Assembly: GCA_041984885.1 (NCBI GenBank)
Contig: JBHIXH010000007.1
Span: 1 to 64,000 of the forward strand
Reading direction: 5' to 3'
Source of the DNA: UBA4486 sp041984885
Lineage (GTDB): Bacteria; Pseudomonadota; Gammaproteobacteria; Eutrophobiales; Eutrophobiaceae
Length of the DNA stretch: 64,000 nucleotides
Below, one piece after another: positions 17,923-27,057 of this stretch (positions are counted from its first letter, which is position 1; every line of letters starts with the position of its first letter). The notes beneath the pieces are model-generated. The model was given only the letters and a program-made list of their open reading frames with translations. It ran no database searches and was not told where the DNA came from. The position numbers and the translations under genes are program-made.

Positions 17923-18079
17923 GAACCCTACGGTTCGACAAATCATCAGGACAGACGATTTGGGCAGACGCAGTCTGCACGAAGTGCGAGCTACATGGAC
18001 GTAATTTGTAATCCCTCTCTCTACGCCATATAAATATATTGGCGCGGACGTCACAAGCTGTGCTTGCGGGTTTCCGTCC
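17923..18079. repeat. Second train of small hairpins with tRNA-Ser 3' fragments
   Basis: Downstream of the tRNA terminator lie GAACC-CTAC-GGTTC (17923-17936), CAAATC...GATTTG (17939-17962), GCAGAC-GCA-GTCTGC (17964-17978), GCAC-GAA-GTGC (17977-17987), and CAAGC-TGT-GCTTG (18054-18066) nested inside GGACG/CGTCC (18046-18050/18075-18079). Several share a cytosine-guanine closing pair over a GNA trinucleotide loop, like those in the upstream block. No coding potential is seen. Confidence 0.75.
18010..18028 (+). pseudogene. Detached copy of the tRNA-Ser 3' end
   Basis: Positions 18010-18028 match 17846-17864 of the intact tRNA-Ser (T-loop end, acceptor strand and CCA) at 18 of 19 bases, 164 bp downstream. 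A weaker third copy (CTCTCTCTGCCAAA) lies near 18083-18096. This could be a former attachment-site repeat or part of a decayed tandem tRNA copy. Confidence 0.6.
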
Positions 18080-18096
18080 CCACTCTCTCTGCCAAA

Positions 18097-18126
18097 TAAA
18101 AAAACGGGGCCGAAGCCCCGTTTCTC
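18097..18126 (-). terminator. Rho-independent terminator of aceA
   Basis: Read on the minus strand: ACGGGGC-TTCG-GCCCCGT followed by TTTTTT, about 40 bp beyond the isocitrate lyase stop codon. The TTCG tetraloop and uninterrupted T-run make it a strong intrinsic terminator. Confidence 0.92.
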
Positions 18127-18165
18127 ATTACTTATTGCTTATAGCTTGTTGCTATTAGCTGTCTC

Positions 18166-19461
18166 TTACGCCTTTTTCGCGTCGTCGAACTGCGCTTCTT
18201 CGGTCGAACCGGTCAATGCGGTAACCGAAGACTGGCCACCCTGGATGACAGTGGTGACATCGTCAAAGTAACCGGCGCCGACTTCCTGCTGATGGCTAAC
18301 GAACGTGTAGCCGTTTTCACGTGCAGCGAATTCCGGCTCCTGAACCCGTTCAACATAAGCCGTCATACCGCGTTGGACGTAGTCACGGGTCAGTTCAAAC
18401 ATGTTGTACCACATGTTGTGAATACCAGCCAAAGTGATGAACTGATATTTGTAACCCATCGCACCCAGTTCACGCTGGAATTTGGCGATCGTGGCGTCGT
18501 CCAGATTTTTCTTCCAGTTAAACGAAGGTGAACAGTTATACGCGAGTAGCTGATTCGGATGCTCTTTACGAACGGCTTCAGCAAATTGCTTCGCTTCGTC
18601 CAGGTCCGGCACCGCGGTTTCGCACCACAACAGGTCTGCATACGGGGCGTAGGAAATACCACGATCAATCGCCTGCTCAATGCCGGCTTTCGTTTCATAA
18701 AAACCTTCTGCCGTGCGTTTGCCGGTGCAGAATTTCTGATCACGTTCGTCCACATCTGACGTCAGCAGTGCTGCCGCATTTGCATCAGTACGAGCCAGAA
18801 CGATCGTCGGCACACCCATCGTGTCGGCCGCCAGACGTGCCGCAACGAGTTTTTGTATCGCTTCCTGGGTCGGAACCAGAACCTTGCCGCCCATATGACC
18901 GCACTTCTTCACAGACGCTAACTGGTCTTCGAAATGTACACCGGAGGCACCGTTCTCGATCATGTCTTTCATCAATTCAAATGCATTCAATACGCCACCG
19001 AAGCCGGCTTCTGCATCAGCAACGATGGGAGCAAAGTAATCGATAGTATCTTCGCCACGACCCCATTGAATTTCGTCGGCACGACGGAATGTATTATTGA
19101 TTCGACGCACCATGGCCGGTACCGAGTTGTACGCGTACAGTGATTGATCCGGGTACATCGTTTCTGACGTGTTGCCATCTGCCGCAACCTGCCAACCGGA
19201 AAGATAGATAGCCTTGATGCCACCTTTTACCTGTTGCATTGCCTGACCCGCAGTGATCGCGCCCATGCAGTTGATGTAATCCTCGGTATTGACCAGATTC
19301 CATAATTTTTCAGCACCGCGACGGGCAATCGTGTATTCCTCTTGTACCGAACCACGCAGGCGTACCACGTCTTCAGCGGAATAATCCCGGGTAACGTCAG
19401 CCCAGCGCGGGTTGTCCGCCCAGTCTTTTTCCAGCGCTTTGATTTGCTCTTCTCTCGTCAT
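18166..19461 (-). CDS. aceA: Isocitrate lyase
   Basis: Glyoxylate-shunt enzyme splitting isocitrate to glyoxylate and succinate, needed for growth on C2 compounds. The 431-residue protein carries the catalytic KKCGHMGGKVLVPT motif near 192, the metal-binding region FAPIVADAEAGFGG and the NCSPSFNWKK segment near 318. Length matches the short bacterial ICL (about 430). The start ATG is preceded by GGAGG. A divergent LysR gene shares its upstream region. Malate synthase G, the second shunt enzyme, lies about 4 kb away. Confidence 0.97.
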   Translation of the reverse strand: MTREEQIKALEKDWADNPRWADVTRDYSAEDVVRLRGSVQEEYTIARRGAEKLWNLVNTEDYINCMGAITAGQAMQQVKGGIKAIYLSGWQVAADGNTSETMYPDQSLYAYNSVPAMVRRINNTFRRADEIQWGRGEDTIDYFAPIVADAEAGFGGVLNAFELMKDMIENGASGVHFEDQLASVKKCGHMGGKVLVPTQEAIQKLVAARLAADTMGVPTIVLARTDANAAALLTSDVDERDQKFCTGKRTAEGFYETKAGIEQAIDRGISYAPYADLLWCETAVPDLDEAKQFAEAVRKEHPNQLLAYNCSPSFNWKKNLDDATIAKFQRELGAMGYKYQFITLAGIHNMWYNMFELTRDYVQRGMTAYVERVQEPEFAARENGYTFVSHQQEVGAGYFDDVTTVIQGGQSSVTALTGSTEEAQFDDAKKA

Positions 19462-19593
19462 GATGAACCTCCAGACAAAGATTAATGTGACCCCAAAACA
19501 TATTTCAGGAGATTAAAAAATTGAACTGAGTAATGACGCCTCGAATGCTGCCGTTTACTCAAGTGGCCGACACATTACGGGCGCTGTCATGAT

Positions 19594-19637
19594 TTGACAA
19601 ACTAATTTTTTTAATATTTAGTATTAATATTATTAAT
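19594..19637. promoter_or_regulatory. AT-rich dyad and possible promoter between aceA and lysR
   Basis: The 189-bp divergent gap contains TTGACA (19594-19599) followed by a very AT-rich tract. Within it are TAATATTTAGTATTAAT and the inverted repeat ATTAAT-ATT-ATTAAT (19623-19637), ending 13 bp before the lysR ATG. LysR-type regulators commonly bind AT-rich interrupted dyads in such intergenic regions. The assignment is by position and symmetry only. Confidence 0.45.
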
Positions 19638-19650
19638 AATTAATTATTCC

Positions 19651-20607
19651 ATGTCGACCACGCCGCAACGTTTTCCGCTGAAACAGAACCGTTTCAAACA
19701 GTTACGGGCATTTTGTTATGCGGCACAGCAACATAGCATGTCAAAAGCGGCCGAGAAGATGTATTTAAGCCAACCGTCCGTCTCATTATTAATTCAATCA
19801 CTGGAAAAGGACCTGGGTGAGACATTATTTCAACGCCGCGGCCCACGCATCGTGCTGACATCGGAAGGTTCGGCCCTGTTTAACCTCGCATTGCCGCTGG
19901 TGGAGGGCCTGGAAACGTTACCGCAAACGTTCAGCGAACAATGTCACAATCAGATCTCCGGTGAACTGACGATCGCGGCCGGAGAATCATCGATTCTTTA
20001 CTTGCTGCCAGACATCATCAAGCTTTTTTCCGATAACTACCCGCAGATACAGATACGTCTGAACAATGTCTCCGGCAATGAGGGACTCACACAAATCCGC
20101 ACTGGCGAAGCCGACTTTGCGGTGGGTTCCATATTAAATGTACCTAACGACATCTTTTACCTGCCTATCTATAACTTCGAACCGGTGTTGATCACGCCGA
20201 AACAACACCCGTTACTGAAATTAAGGCAGGTCAATATACAGGACATCGCGCGCTACGGTTTGATTCTGTCGCCGCAACACCAGTCAACAAGACAGATGGT
20301 CGACCTGGTTTTTCAACAGTACAACAGCGAATATAAAGTACTCATTGAAGCCGGTGGCTGGGAAGTGACAAAGAAATATGTCGAATCCGGCCTCGGTATA
20401 TCGATCGTGAATAACATCTGTCTGTCCGGCAAGGAACAGATTGCCTCGATTCCTCTCGGCAAGTTTTTTCCGCAACGCACCTATGGCATTTTTTTGCGCA
20501 GCGGCACCGTTATCTCGCCCGCGGCACGGCGGTTTCTGCATATCATGGACGAACACGCGGTTGATAAATATTACGAATCTGAACAACAGGGCAGTGTTGC
20601 ACTCTAA
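19651..20607 (+). CDS. LysR-family regulator, probable glyoxylate-shunt regulator
   Basis: 318 residues. The winged HTH at about 15-75 (FKQLRAFCYAAQQHSMSKAAEKMYLSQPSVSLLIQSLE reads as a typical LTTR) is followed by a two-lobed effector domain from about 100. It is transcribed away from aceA, the usual LTTR arrangement, so control of aceA is the most economical guess. The effector is not deducible; glyoxylate or an acetate-derived metabolite would fit. The C-terminal lobe has the CysB/Cbl-like sequence ESGLGISIVNN, common in the family. Confidence 0.88.
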   Translation: MSTTPQRFPLKQNRFKQLRAFCYAAQQHSMSKAAEKMYLSQPSVSLLIQSLEKDLGETLFQRRGPRIVLTSEGSALFNLALPLVEGLETLPQTFSEQCHNQISGELTIAAGESSILYLLPDIIKLFSDNYPQIQIRLNNVSGNEGLTQIRTGEADFAVGSILNVPNDIFYLPIYNFEPVLITPKQHPLLKLRQVNIQDIARYGLILSPQHQSTRQMVDLVFQQYNSEYKVLIEAGGWEVTKKYVESGLGISIVNNICLSGKEQIASIPLGKFFPQRTYGIFLRSGTVISPAARRFLHIMDEHAVDKYYESEQQGSVAL

Positions 20608-20764
20608 TGATTCATATTTTCATGGCATGAAATATGCGGCATTTTTGCACACTGTTACTTTTTTCATATTTCATTGAAATAAAACTTGAATCCTGACATT
20701 GTCAGGTCAAAGATTATACAAAGGTACCGGTTTATACCGAGAACGTTTAAAATACGAGCAGCCA

Positions 20765-21085
20765 ATGTCAGATAAGTCCGACAATCAGTTTGAAGACGGT
20801 TTGGTCGTCCAGGAGACCAGACCCAAGGTCAAACAGCCCCCGCTCTACAAGGTCGTGTTATTGAATGACGATTACACACCGATGGACTTCGTCGTTCATA
20901 TACTGGAAATCTTTTTTGGCATGGATCGTGAGGCAGCAACTCGCATCATGCTGGAAGTGCACACAAAAGGAAAAGGCATCTGCGGTGTGTTCACTCATGA
21001 GATAGCCGAAACAAAAGTTTCACAAGTCACTAACTACGCACGTGAAAATCAACACCCTTTGTTATGTACGACCGAACTGGCATAG
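20765..21085 (+). CDS. clpS: ClpS, N-end-rule adaptor of ClpAP
   Basis: Adaptor that delivers N-degron substrates to ClpA. The core signature YKVVLLNDDYTPMDFVVHIL, the substrate-pocket residues and the EIAETKVSQV segment are all present. The frame is open from 20699, but the ATG at 20765 (MSDKSDNQFED) gives the expected 106 residues with an acidic flexible N-terminus. clpA begins 12 bp after its stop. Confidence 0.95.
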   Translation: MSDKSDNQFEDGLVVQETRPKVKQPPLYKVVLLNDDYTPMDFVVHILEIFFGMDREAATRIMLEVHTKGKGICGVFTHEIAETKVSQVTNYARENQHPLLCTTELA

Positions 21086-21097
21086 AAGGAGACCGAC

Positions 21098-23380
21098 ATG
21101 CTTGATAAAGAGCTTGAACAGACATTAAATATTGCATTCAAACAGGCGCGTGAACAACGCCATGAATTCATGACTGTCGAGCATCTGTTGCTGGCCCTGC
21201 TCGATAACAGTTCTGCTGTCAGCGTACTGCGCGCCTGTGGTTGTGACCTGAATCGTTTGCACGCGGAGCTGCAAAACTTCATTGAAAAGAATTCACCGTT
21301 ACTGCTGGATGACGACGAACGTGAGACTCAGCCGACGCTGGGTTTTCAACGCGTGTTACAACGTGCCGTGTTTCATGTGCAATCGTCCGGCAAAAAGGAA
21401 GTGACCGGTGCTAATGTGCTCGTTGCCATCTTTGGTGAACGCGAATCACATGCCGCCTACTTTTTAAATCAACAAAACATCGCGCGTCTCGATGTTGTTA
21501 ATTACATCTCGCATGGCATCGCCAAGATCCAGGACGAGAATGCGCAGATGGAATCGGAAGCCGAGAGCGATGAAGAGCTGGCCGGTGGCGAGGAAGTATC
21601 GAACAACCCGCTGGAAAACTATGCAGTGAATCTGAACGAACAGGCACGACTCGGCAAGATTGATCCGTTAATCGGTCGCCAGCATGAAATCGAGCGGACG
21701 ATCCAGATATTATGCCGTCGACGTAAAAACAATCCGTTGTTTGTCGGTGAAGCCGGTGTCGGTAAAACCGCGATTGCAGAAGGACTTGCCAAGATGATCG
21801 AGGACGGTGATGTCCCTGAAGTTCTGGAAGACTGCACCATCTACTCACTCGACCTTGGTGCACTTCTCGCCGGTACAAAATATCGCGGCGACTTTGAAAA
21901 GCGTTTAAAGAGTGTCATTGCACAGTTAAAACGCAAGGAAGGATCTGTCCTGTTCATTGATGAAATACATACCATTATCGGTGCCGGTGCTGCTTCCGGC
22001 GGTGTCATGGACGCCTCGAACATAATCAAACCGGTACTTGCCTCAGGTGATATGAAATGCATTGGCTCGACGACGTACCAGGAGTTCCGTGGCATCTTCG
22101 AGAAAGACCGCGCTCTGGCTCGCCGCTTCCAGAAGATCGATGTCACTGAACCGTCAACGGAAGAGACAGTAAAAATCCTTGAAGGATTAAAATCACGCTT
22201 CGAGGAATATCACAGTATAAAATTTACACACCAGGCATTGCGCGCCGCGGCCGAGTTGACCGATCGGTATATCAATGATCGTCATCTGCCGGATAAGGCG
22301 ATAGATATTATTGATGAAGCCGGCGCGTCACAACAATTGTTACCACCGTCGAAACGTCGCAAGACGGTCACGGTGGGTGATGTCGAGAACATTGTCGCCC
22401 GCATCGCGCGTATTCCGGCGAAACATGTGAATTCATCTGACAAGGAAGTAATGAAAAACCTTGAACGCAACCTGAAGATGGTTGTGTTCGGTCAGGACAA
22501 GGCGATCGAATCACTCAGCACCGCGATCAAGATGTCACGTTCCGGTCTTGGCAACCCGGAGAAACCGGTCGGTTCGTTTCTGTTTGCCGGCCCCACCGGG
22601 GTTGGCAAGACCGAGGTCACGCGCCAACTGGCGAAGATCATGGGCATTGAGCTCATCCGCTTCGATATGTCTGAATATATGGAACGACATACCGTGTCTC
22701 GTCTGATCGGCGCTCCTCCCGGCTATGTCGGTTTTGACCAAGGTGGACTGTTAACGGATGCGGTAACCAAGCAACCGCATTCGGTGTTGTTGCTCGACGA
22801 GATCGAGAAGGCGCATCAGGATGTGTTCAACTTATTGTTGCAGGTCATGGATCACGGCACGTTGACCGATGCCAACGGACGCAAAACTGATTTCAGAAAT
22901 GTCGTCATCGTCATGACCACGAATGCCGGTGCTGAACGCATCAGTCGTGCCTCGGTCGGTTTTACGCCACAGGATCATTCATCGGATTCTATTGAGGCAA
23001 TTAACCGGTTTTTTACGCCGGAATTTCGCAATCGGCTTGATGCGATCATCCAGTTTGAAACACTGGATCCGAAAACCGTGCTGTCGGTCGTGGACAAATT
23101 CATTGCCGAACTCGAAGCTCAACTGGACGAGAAGAAGGTCTCGCTCGTCATCAACGATGACGCCCGTCAATGGTTTGCCCAGCATGGCTACGACAAGGTC
23201 ATGGGGGCCAGGCCAATGGCACGCCTGATTCAGGAAAAGATTAAAAAGTCGCTCGCCGAGGAATTACTGTTCGGCCAGCTGGCGCACGGTGGTCATGTCG
23301 TCGTTACCGTGGCGAACGATGAACTGCAGCTAAATATTGAGGAAAATGAATCAGTTAGCTCGCAGAAAATGAATTCCTGA
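21098..23380 (+). CDS. clpA: ClpA, AAA+ unfoldase of ClpAP
   Basis: Hexameric unfoldase feeding ClpP. 760 residues: Clp_N repeat domain (1-145), acidic linker (about 145-170), D1 AAA+ module with GEAGVGKTAIAEG near 225 and LFIDEIHTIIGAG, D2 module with GPTGVGKTEVTRQ near 505 and LLLDEIEKAHQDVF, and the C-terminal D2-small domain. Length matches E. coli ClpA (758). An excellent AGGAG site precedes the ATG. Directly follows clpS. Confidence 0.97.
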   Translation: MLDKELEQTLNIAFKQAREQRHEFMTVEHLLLALLDNSSAVSVLRACGCDLNRLHAELQNFIEKNSPLLLDDDERETQPTLGFQRVLQRAVFHVQSSGKKEVTGANVLVAIFGERESHAAYFLNQQNIARLDVVNYISHGIAKIQDENAQMESEAESDEELAGGEEVSNNPLENYAVNLNEQARLGKIDPLIGRQHEIERTIQILCRRRKNNPLFVGEAGVGKTAIAEGLAKMIEDGDVPEVLEDCTIYSLDLGALLAGTKYRGDFEKRLKSVIAQLKRKEGSVLFIDEIHTIIGAGAASGGVMDASNIIKPVLASGDMKCIGSTTYQEFRGIFEKDRALARRFQKIDVTEPSTEETVKILEGLKSRFEEYHSIKFTHQALRAAAELTDRYINDRHLPDKAIDIIDEAGASQQLLPPSKRRKTVTVGDVENIVARIARIPAKHVNSSDKEVMKNLERNLKMVVFGQDKAIESLSTAIKMSRSGLGNPEKPVGSFLFAGPTGVGKTEVTRQLAKIMGIELIRFDMSEYMERHTVSRLIGAPPGYVGFDQGGLLTDAVTKQPHSVLLLDEIEKAHQDVFNLLLQVMDHGTLTDANGRKTDFRNVVIVMTTNAGAERISRASVGFTPQDHSSDSIEAINRFFTPEFRNRLDAIIQFETLDPKTVLSVVDKFIAELEAQLDEKKVSLVINDDARQWFAQHGYDKVMGARPMARLIQEKIKKSLAEELLFGQLAHGGHVVVTVANDELQLNIEENESVSSQKMNS

Positions 23381-23525
23381 AGAGACAACTGCTGCCTTAT
23401 GTTGCGTTGCAATATAAGTCAAAAGCGGCTAGTCTTCGCCTCATAACCTGAATATTCACCTTTCCGGCTCCGACAGGGTTGCGGTCTTGCTGTGTTCGTT
23501 CGCCGGGTACTTGATGGAGTCGTCT

Positions 23526-25736
23526 ATGACCGGCAGTACTGAATACATCAAACTCGACCAACTGAGTGTGGCCAAACCGCTGTATGACCTCGTGAAAAAC
23601 GAGATCGCACCGGGCACCGGCATCGACATTAAAACCTTCTGGAAAGGCCTGGAAGATATCGTCAAGGAACTGTCTGCCGAAAACCAGTCCCTGCTGGATA
23701 AACGCGATGACATTCAAAATAAAATCGACGAATGGCACAAGTCAAATAACGGTTCAAAATTCGATCCGGCTGCTTACAAAAAATTTTTGCAGGATATTGA
23801 TTATCTCGTTGCTGATCCGGATGATTTCAGGATTAACACGAGCAATGTCGATCCCGAGATTGCCGAGATCGCCGGACCCCAACTGGTCGTACCACTGGAT
23901 AACGCCCGTTATGTTCTGAATGCGGTCAACGCACGCTGGGGCAGCCTGTACGATGCGTTATACGGTACGGATGCAATCGCCGAGGCCGACGGCTGCAAGA
24001 AGATCAAAAAATACAATCCTATCCGCGGCGAAAAAGTGATTCGTTTTGCCCGCCATTTTCTCGATCGTAACTTCCCGCTGGAGAAAGACACGCATAAACA
24101 TGCGGTGCATTACTCGGTGGAAAATGAAGAACTGATCGTCACCATGGGTGATGGCACCACCACCACGTTGTTAAGGCCGGAGGGATTTGCCGGTTTCACC
24201 GGTAACACGGCGGAACCGGATAAGATCCTGCTGGTAAAACACGGCCTGCATGTGGAACTGCGCTTTGGTGAGGGTTTTTACATCGGCCGCAAGGATCATG
24301 CGCGCATCTATGACATTCAAATGGAATCAGCCATCACCACGATCATGGATTGCGAAGATTCGGTCGCTTCCGTGGATACCGAAGACAAGGTCAACGTCTA
24401 CCGCAACTGGTTTGGCCTGATGAAAGGCAGTCTCGTGCTGGAATTCAATCGTGACGGGGAAGTGATCAAGCGCAGCATGGAAAAAGAGCGTGCCTATCTG
24501 ACACCGGATGGAAACCCGTTTACCCTGCCGGGCCGCAGCGTACTGCTGGTACGCAACGTCGGCATGCATTTGCAAACCGATGCAGTCCTGCTCGATGGCA
24601 AACCGATTCCGGAAACGATGCTGGATGCGATGGTAACCGCGTTATGCGCGAAACACGATGTGTTGGCTACCGGGAAATTCCGCAACAGTCGCAAAGGCTC
24701 GGTCTATATCGTCAAACCAAAGATGCATGGCCCGGAAGAAGTCGCGCTTGCCAACAAACTGTTTGAACGGGTCGAAGCTGCGCTCGATTATGAACACAAC
24801 ACATTAAAAATGGGCATCATGGACGAAGAGCGCCGTACCTCCGTCAACCTGCGTGCCTGTATCCATGCGGCCCAGGAACGGGTGGTGTTTATTAATACCG
24901 GTTTTCTCGATCGCACCGGCGATGACATTCATACCAGCATGGAGGCCGGCCCGGTCTGGCCGAAGGCCGAACTGAAAAATGCCCCCTGGCTGCAAGCCTA
25001 TGAAAGCTCGAATGTAGATGCGGGCCTTGCCTGTGGTCTGAAAGGCAAGGCACAGATCGGCAAGGGCATGTGGGCGATGCCGGATGAAATGACAAATATG
25101 CTGGAAACGAAAATCCTGCATCTGAAAGCGGGTGCCACCACGTCGTGGGTCCCCTCGCCGACGGCAGCCACACTGCATGCGTTGCATTATTTCCGCTTCA
25201 ATGTCGCCACGCGCCAGCTGGAACTGGCCGAGCAATCACCGACAGCCGTCGATGAGATTCTGCAGATTCCGTTAATTCCGGAAGGTCGAAAGCTCACGGA
25301 AAAAGAGATCAAATGGGAACTGGAAAACAACGCGCAGGGCATACTTGGCTATGTCGCACGCTGGGTAGGCCAGGGAGTGGGTTGTTCAAAGGTGCCGGAC
25401 ATTAATAATGTCGCGTTAATGGAAGACTGCGCAACGTTGCGTATCTCCAGCCAGCATATCGCCAACTGGTTGCACCATGGCATCTACACAAAAGATGAAG
25501 TCATTGCGGCCATGAGGAAAATGGCCGTGTTTGTTGATCGCCAGAACTCCGGTGACCCGAATTACGTGCCGATGTCGGAGGACTTTGATAACAGCATCCC
25601 GTTCAAGGCGGCGCTGGACATGGCATTAATGGGTCGCGAGCAACCGAACGGCTACACGGAATTTATTCTGTATGATCGCCGCCGCGAAGCCAAGGCGGAG
25701 GCCGAAGCGATGCAATCAGAGCAACTCTGTGCCTGA
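23526..25736 (+). CDS. glcB: Malate synthase G
   Basis: Condenses glyoxylate with acetyl-CoA to malate. 736 residues from the ATG at 23526 (preceded by GGAG at a good distance; an upstream in-frame start at 23487 lacks one). Features of isoform G: large N-terminal alpha/beta inserts, the TIMDCEDSVASVD metal/substrate region, GFLDRTGDDIHTSMEAGP with the catalytic Asp/Glu loop, and KGMWAMPD. Together with aceA this completes the glyoxylate bypass; isoform A (aceB) is not seen. Confidence 0.96.
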   Translation: MTGSTEYIKLDQLSVAKPLYDLVKNEIAPGTGIDIKTFWKGLEDIVKELSAENQSLLDKRDDIQNKIDEWHKSNNGSKFDPAAYKKFLQDIDYLVADPDDFRINTSNVDPEIAEIAGPQLVVPLDNARYVLNAVNARWGSLYDALYGTDAIAEADGCKKIKKYNPIRGEKVIRFARHFLDRNFPLEKDTHKHAVHYSVENEELIVTMGDGTTTTLLRPEGFAGFTGNTAEPDKILLVKHGLHVELRFGEGFYIGRKDHARIYDIQMESAITTIMDCEDSVASVDTEDKVNVYRNWFGLMKGSLVLEFNRDGEVIKRSMEKERAYLTPDGNPFTLPGRSVLLVRNVGMHLQTDAVLLDGKPIPETMLDAMVTALCAKHDVLATGKFRNSRKGSVYIVKPKMHGPEEVALANKLFERVEAALDYEHNTLKMGIMDEERRTSVNLRACIHAAQERVVFINTGFLDRTGDDIHTSMEAGPVWPKAELKNAPWLQAYESSNVDAGLACGLKGKAQIGKGMWAMPDEMTNMLETKILHLKAGATTSWVPSPTAATLHALHYFRFNVATRQLELAEQSPTAVDEILQIPLIPEGRKLTEKEIKWELENNAQGILGYVARWVGQGVGCSKVPDINNVALMEDCATLRISSQHIANWLHHGIYTKDEVIAAMRKMAVFVDRQNSGDPNYVPMSEDFDNSIPFKAALDMALMGREQPNGYTEFILYDRRREAKAEAEAMQSEQLCA

Positions 25737-25740
25737 AATC

Positions 25741-25767
25741 TCAAAGGTGTTTCAATAACACCTTTGA
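25741..25767. terminator. Hairpin overlapping the 3' end of argA, between convergent glcB and argA
   Basis: Eleven-base-pair perfect stem TCAAAGGTGTT/AACACCTTTGA (25741-25751 and 25757-25767) with loop TCAAT. It starts 4 bp after the glcB stop, but its bases encode the last residues and stop codon of argA. It is placed to stop glcB transcription before it opposes argA. There is no long T-run on either side. Confidence 0.5.
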
Positions 25768-27057
25768 ATTACGCTGGTAGTTGTATAGCCGTTGTTTTTC
25801 CAGTGGCAGGTCCTCAACGGCGGCTTCTGTGAAGCCGTGATCAAGAAACCAGTGATTCGCCTGCGTCGTTAATAAAAACAACGACTGCACGTTATTTTTT
25901 TTCAGTTCCAGTTCGGCACGCTGAAACAGCTGCGCACCCTTGCCCTGCCCCTGGTAGTCCGGATGCACAACAACACAGGCAATCTCGGCGATCCGATCAC
26001 TGGCATGCACATGCGCGGCTATACAGGCAATGATGGCGCCCTCCCGCTCCAACACGGTGAAATCATCAACCTGCTGTTCCAGTTGCTCTACGCTACGCGG
26101 TACCAGCCTGCCCTGTAATTCAAGCGGGTGAATCAATTCGAGTATTCCCGCAATATCATCCCTGTTCGCTTTACGAATCGAATCAAATTGCGTGCGGCTG
26201 ATCAATGTGCCACTACCGTCGCGACTGAATAACTCGATCAACAGGCTGCTGTCATCACGGCAATCGATCAAATGCACACGTTCGACCGAAGTTTTACATG
26301 CCTGTACCGCATAGCCGAGTCGGGTAAACGCTGTCTGCCCGGTATCGTCCGTACCGGTTTGCAGCGTCTCTGCTTCTTCCGTCAATAACTGTTGAATGCG
26401 CTTGCCTTCACTGTCCCTTAACCCGTCATACGGAAATGAAAAGATCAGTTTGTCTGCTTTTAACGCAATCGCCGTTTCGGTCGCGACTGAATGGGCACTG
26501 ATGTTAAAGACTTCGCCGGTCTTTGCCGTACCGAGCGAAGATAACAACACCACTTCACCACGATCGATACTGGCACGAATGCGATCAGAATCGACATTCC
26601 TGACCTCGCCGGTAAATTGCATATCGATGCCATCAATGACACCCAGTGGTTTCGCACTGATGTAGTTGCCGGAAGTCACGGTAATATCCGAATGCGCCAT
26701 CGGCGAGTTCGGCAAACCCATTGATAACCGTGCCTCGATCTCAAAACGCACGGCGCCGACCGCCTCCTTGAAACACTCGAGGGCCGCCTTGTCGGTTATA
26801 CGCAGATGCCGATGATAACCGGATTCGATACCGCGCTGTTTCAGACAAGCCTCAACCTGGGTCCGGACGCCAAACACGATAACGAGTTTGATTCCGAGCG
26901 TGTTCAGCAAGGCAATGTCATGTACAAAACCCTGAAACAGGTCGGACGCAATAAGATCACCATCGATCTGAATGACAAACGTCTTGCCGTTATGCTCGCG
27001 AATATACGGTGCGGCATCACGGAACCATTTCAGAAAATTCTGTTTATCCGAGATCAT
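25741..27057 (-). CDS. argA: N-acetylglutamate synthase
   Basis: First enzyme of arginine synthesis, acetylating glutamate with acetyl-CoA. Amino-acid-kinase-like N-terminal domain (about 1-290, allosteric arginine site) fused to a GNAT acetyltransferase domain (about 295-435) with VVHPDYQGQGKGAQLF. The start at 27057 overlaps the argE stop by ATGA, suggesting coupling; an ATG 12 bp upstream is also possible. 438 residues matches E. coli ArgA (443). Typical of gammaproteobacteria using the linear arginine pathway with ArgE. Confidence 0.95.
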   Translation of the reverse strand: MISDKQNFLKWFRDAAPYIREHNGKTFVIQIDGDLIASDLFQGFVHDIALLNTLGIKLVIVFGVRTQVEACLKQRGIESGYHRHLRITDKAALECFKEAVGAVRFEIEARLSMGLPNSPMAHSDITVTSGNYISAKPLGVIDGIDMQFTGEVRNVDSDRIRASIDRGEVVLLSSLGTAKTGEVFNISAHSVATETAIALKADKLIFSFPYDGLRDSEGKRIQQLLTEEAETLQTGTDDTGQTAFTRLGYAVQACKTSVERVHLIDCRDDSSLLIELFSRDGSGTLISRTQFDSIRKANRDDIAGILELIHPLELQGRLVPRSVEQLEQQVDDFTVLEREGAIIACIAAHVHASDRIAEIACVVVHPDYQGQGKGAQLFQRAELELKKNNVQSLFLLTTQANHWFLDHGFTEAAVEDLPLEKQRLYNYQRNSKVLLKHL

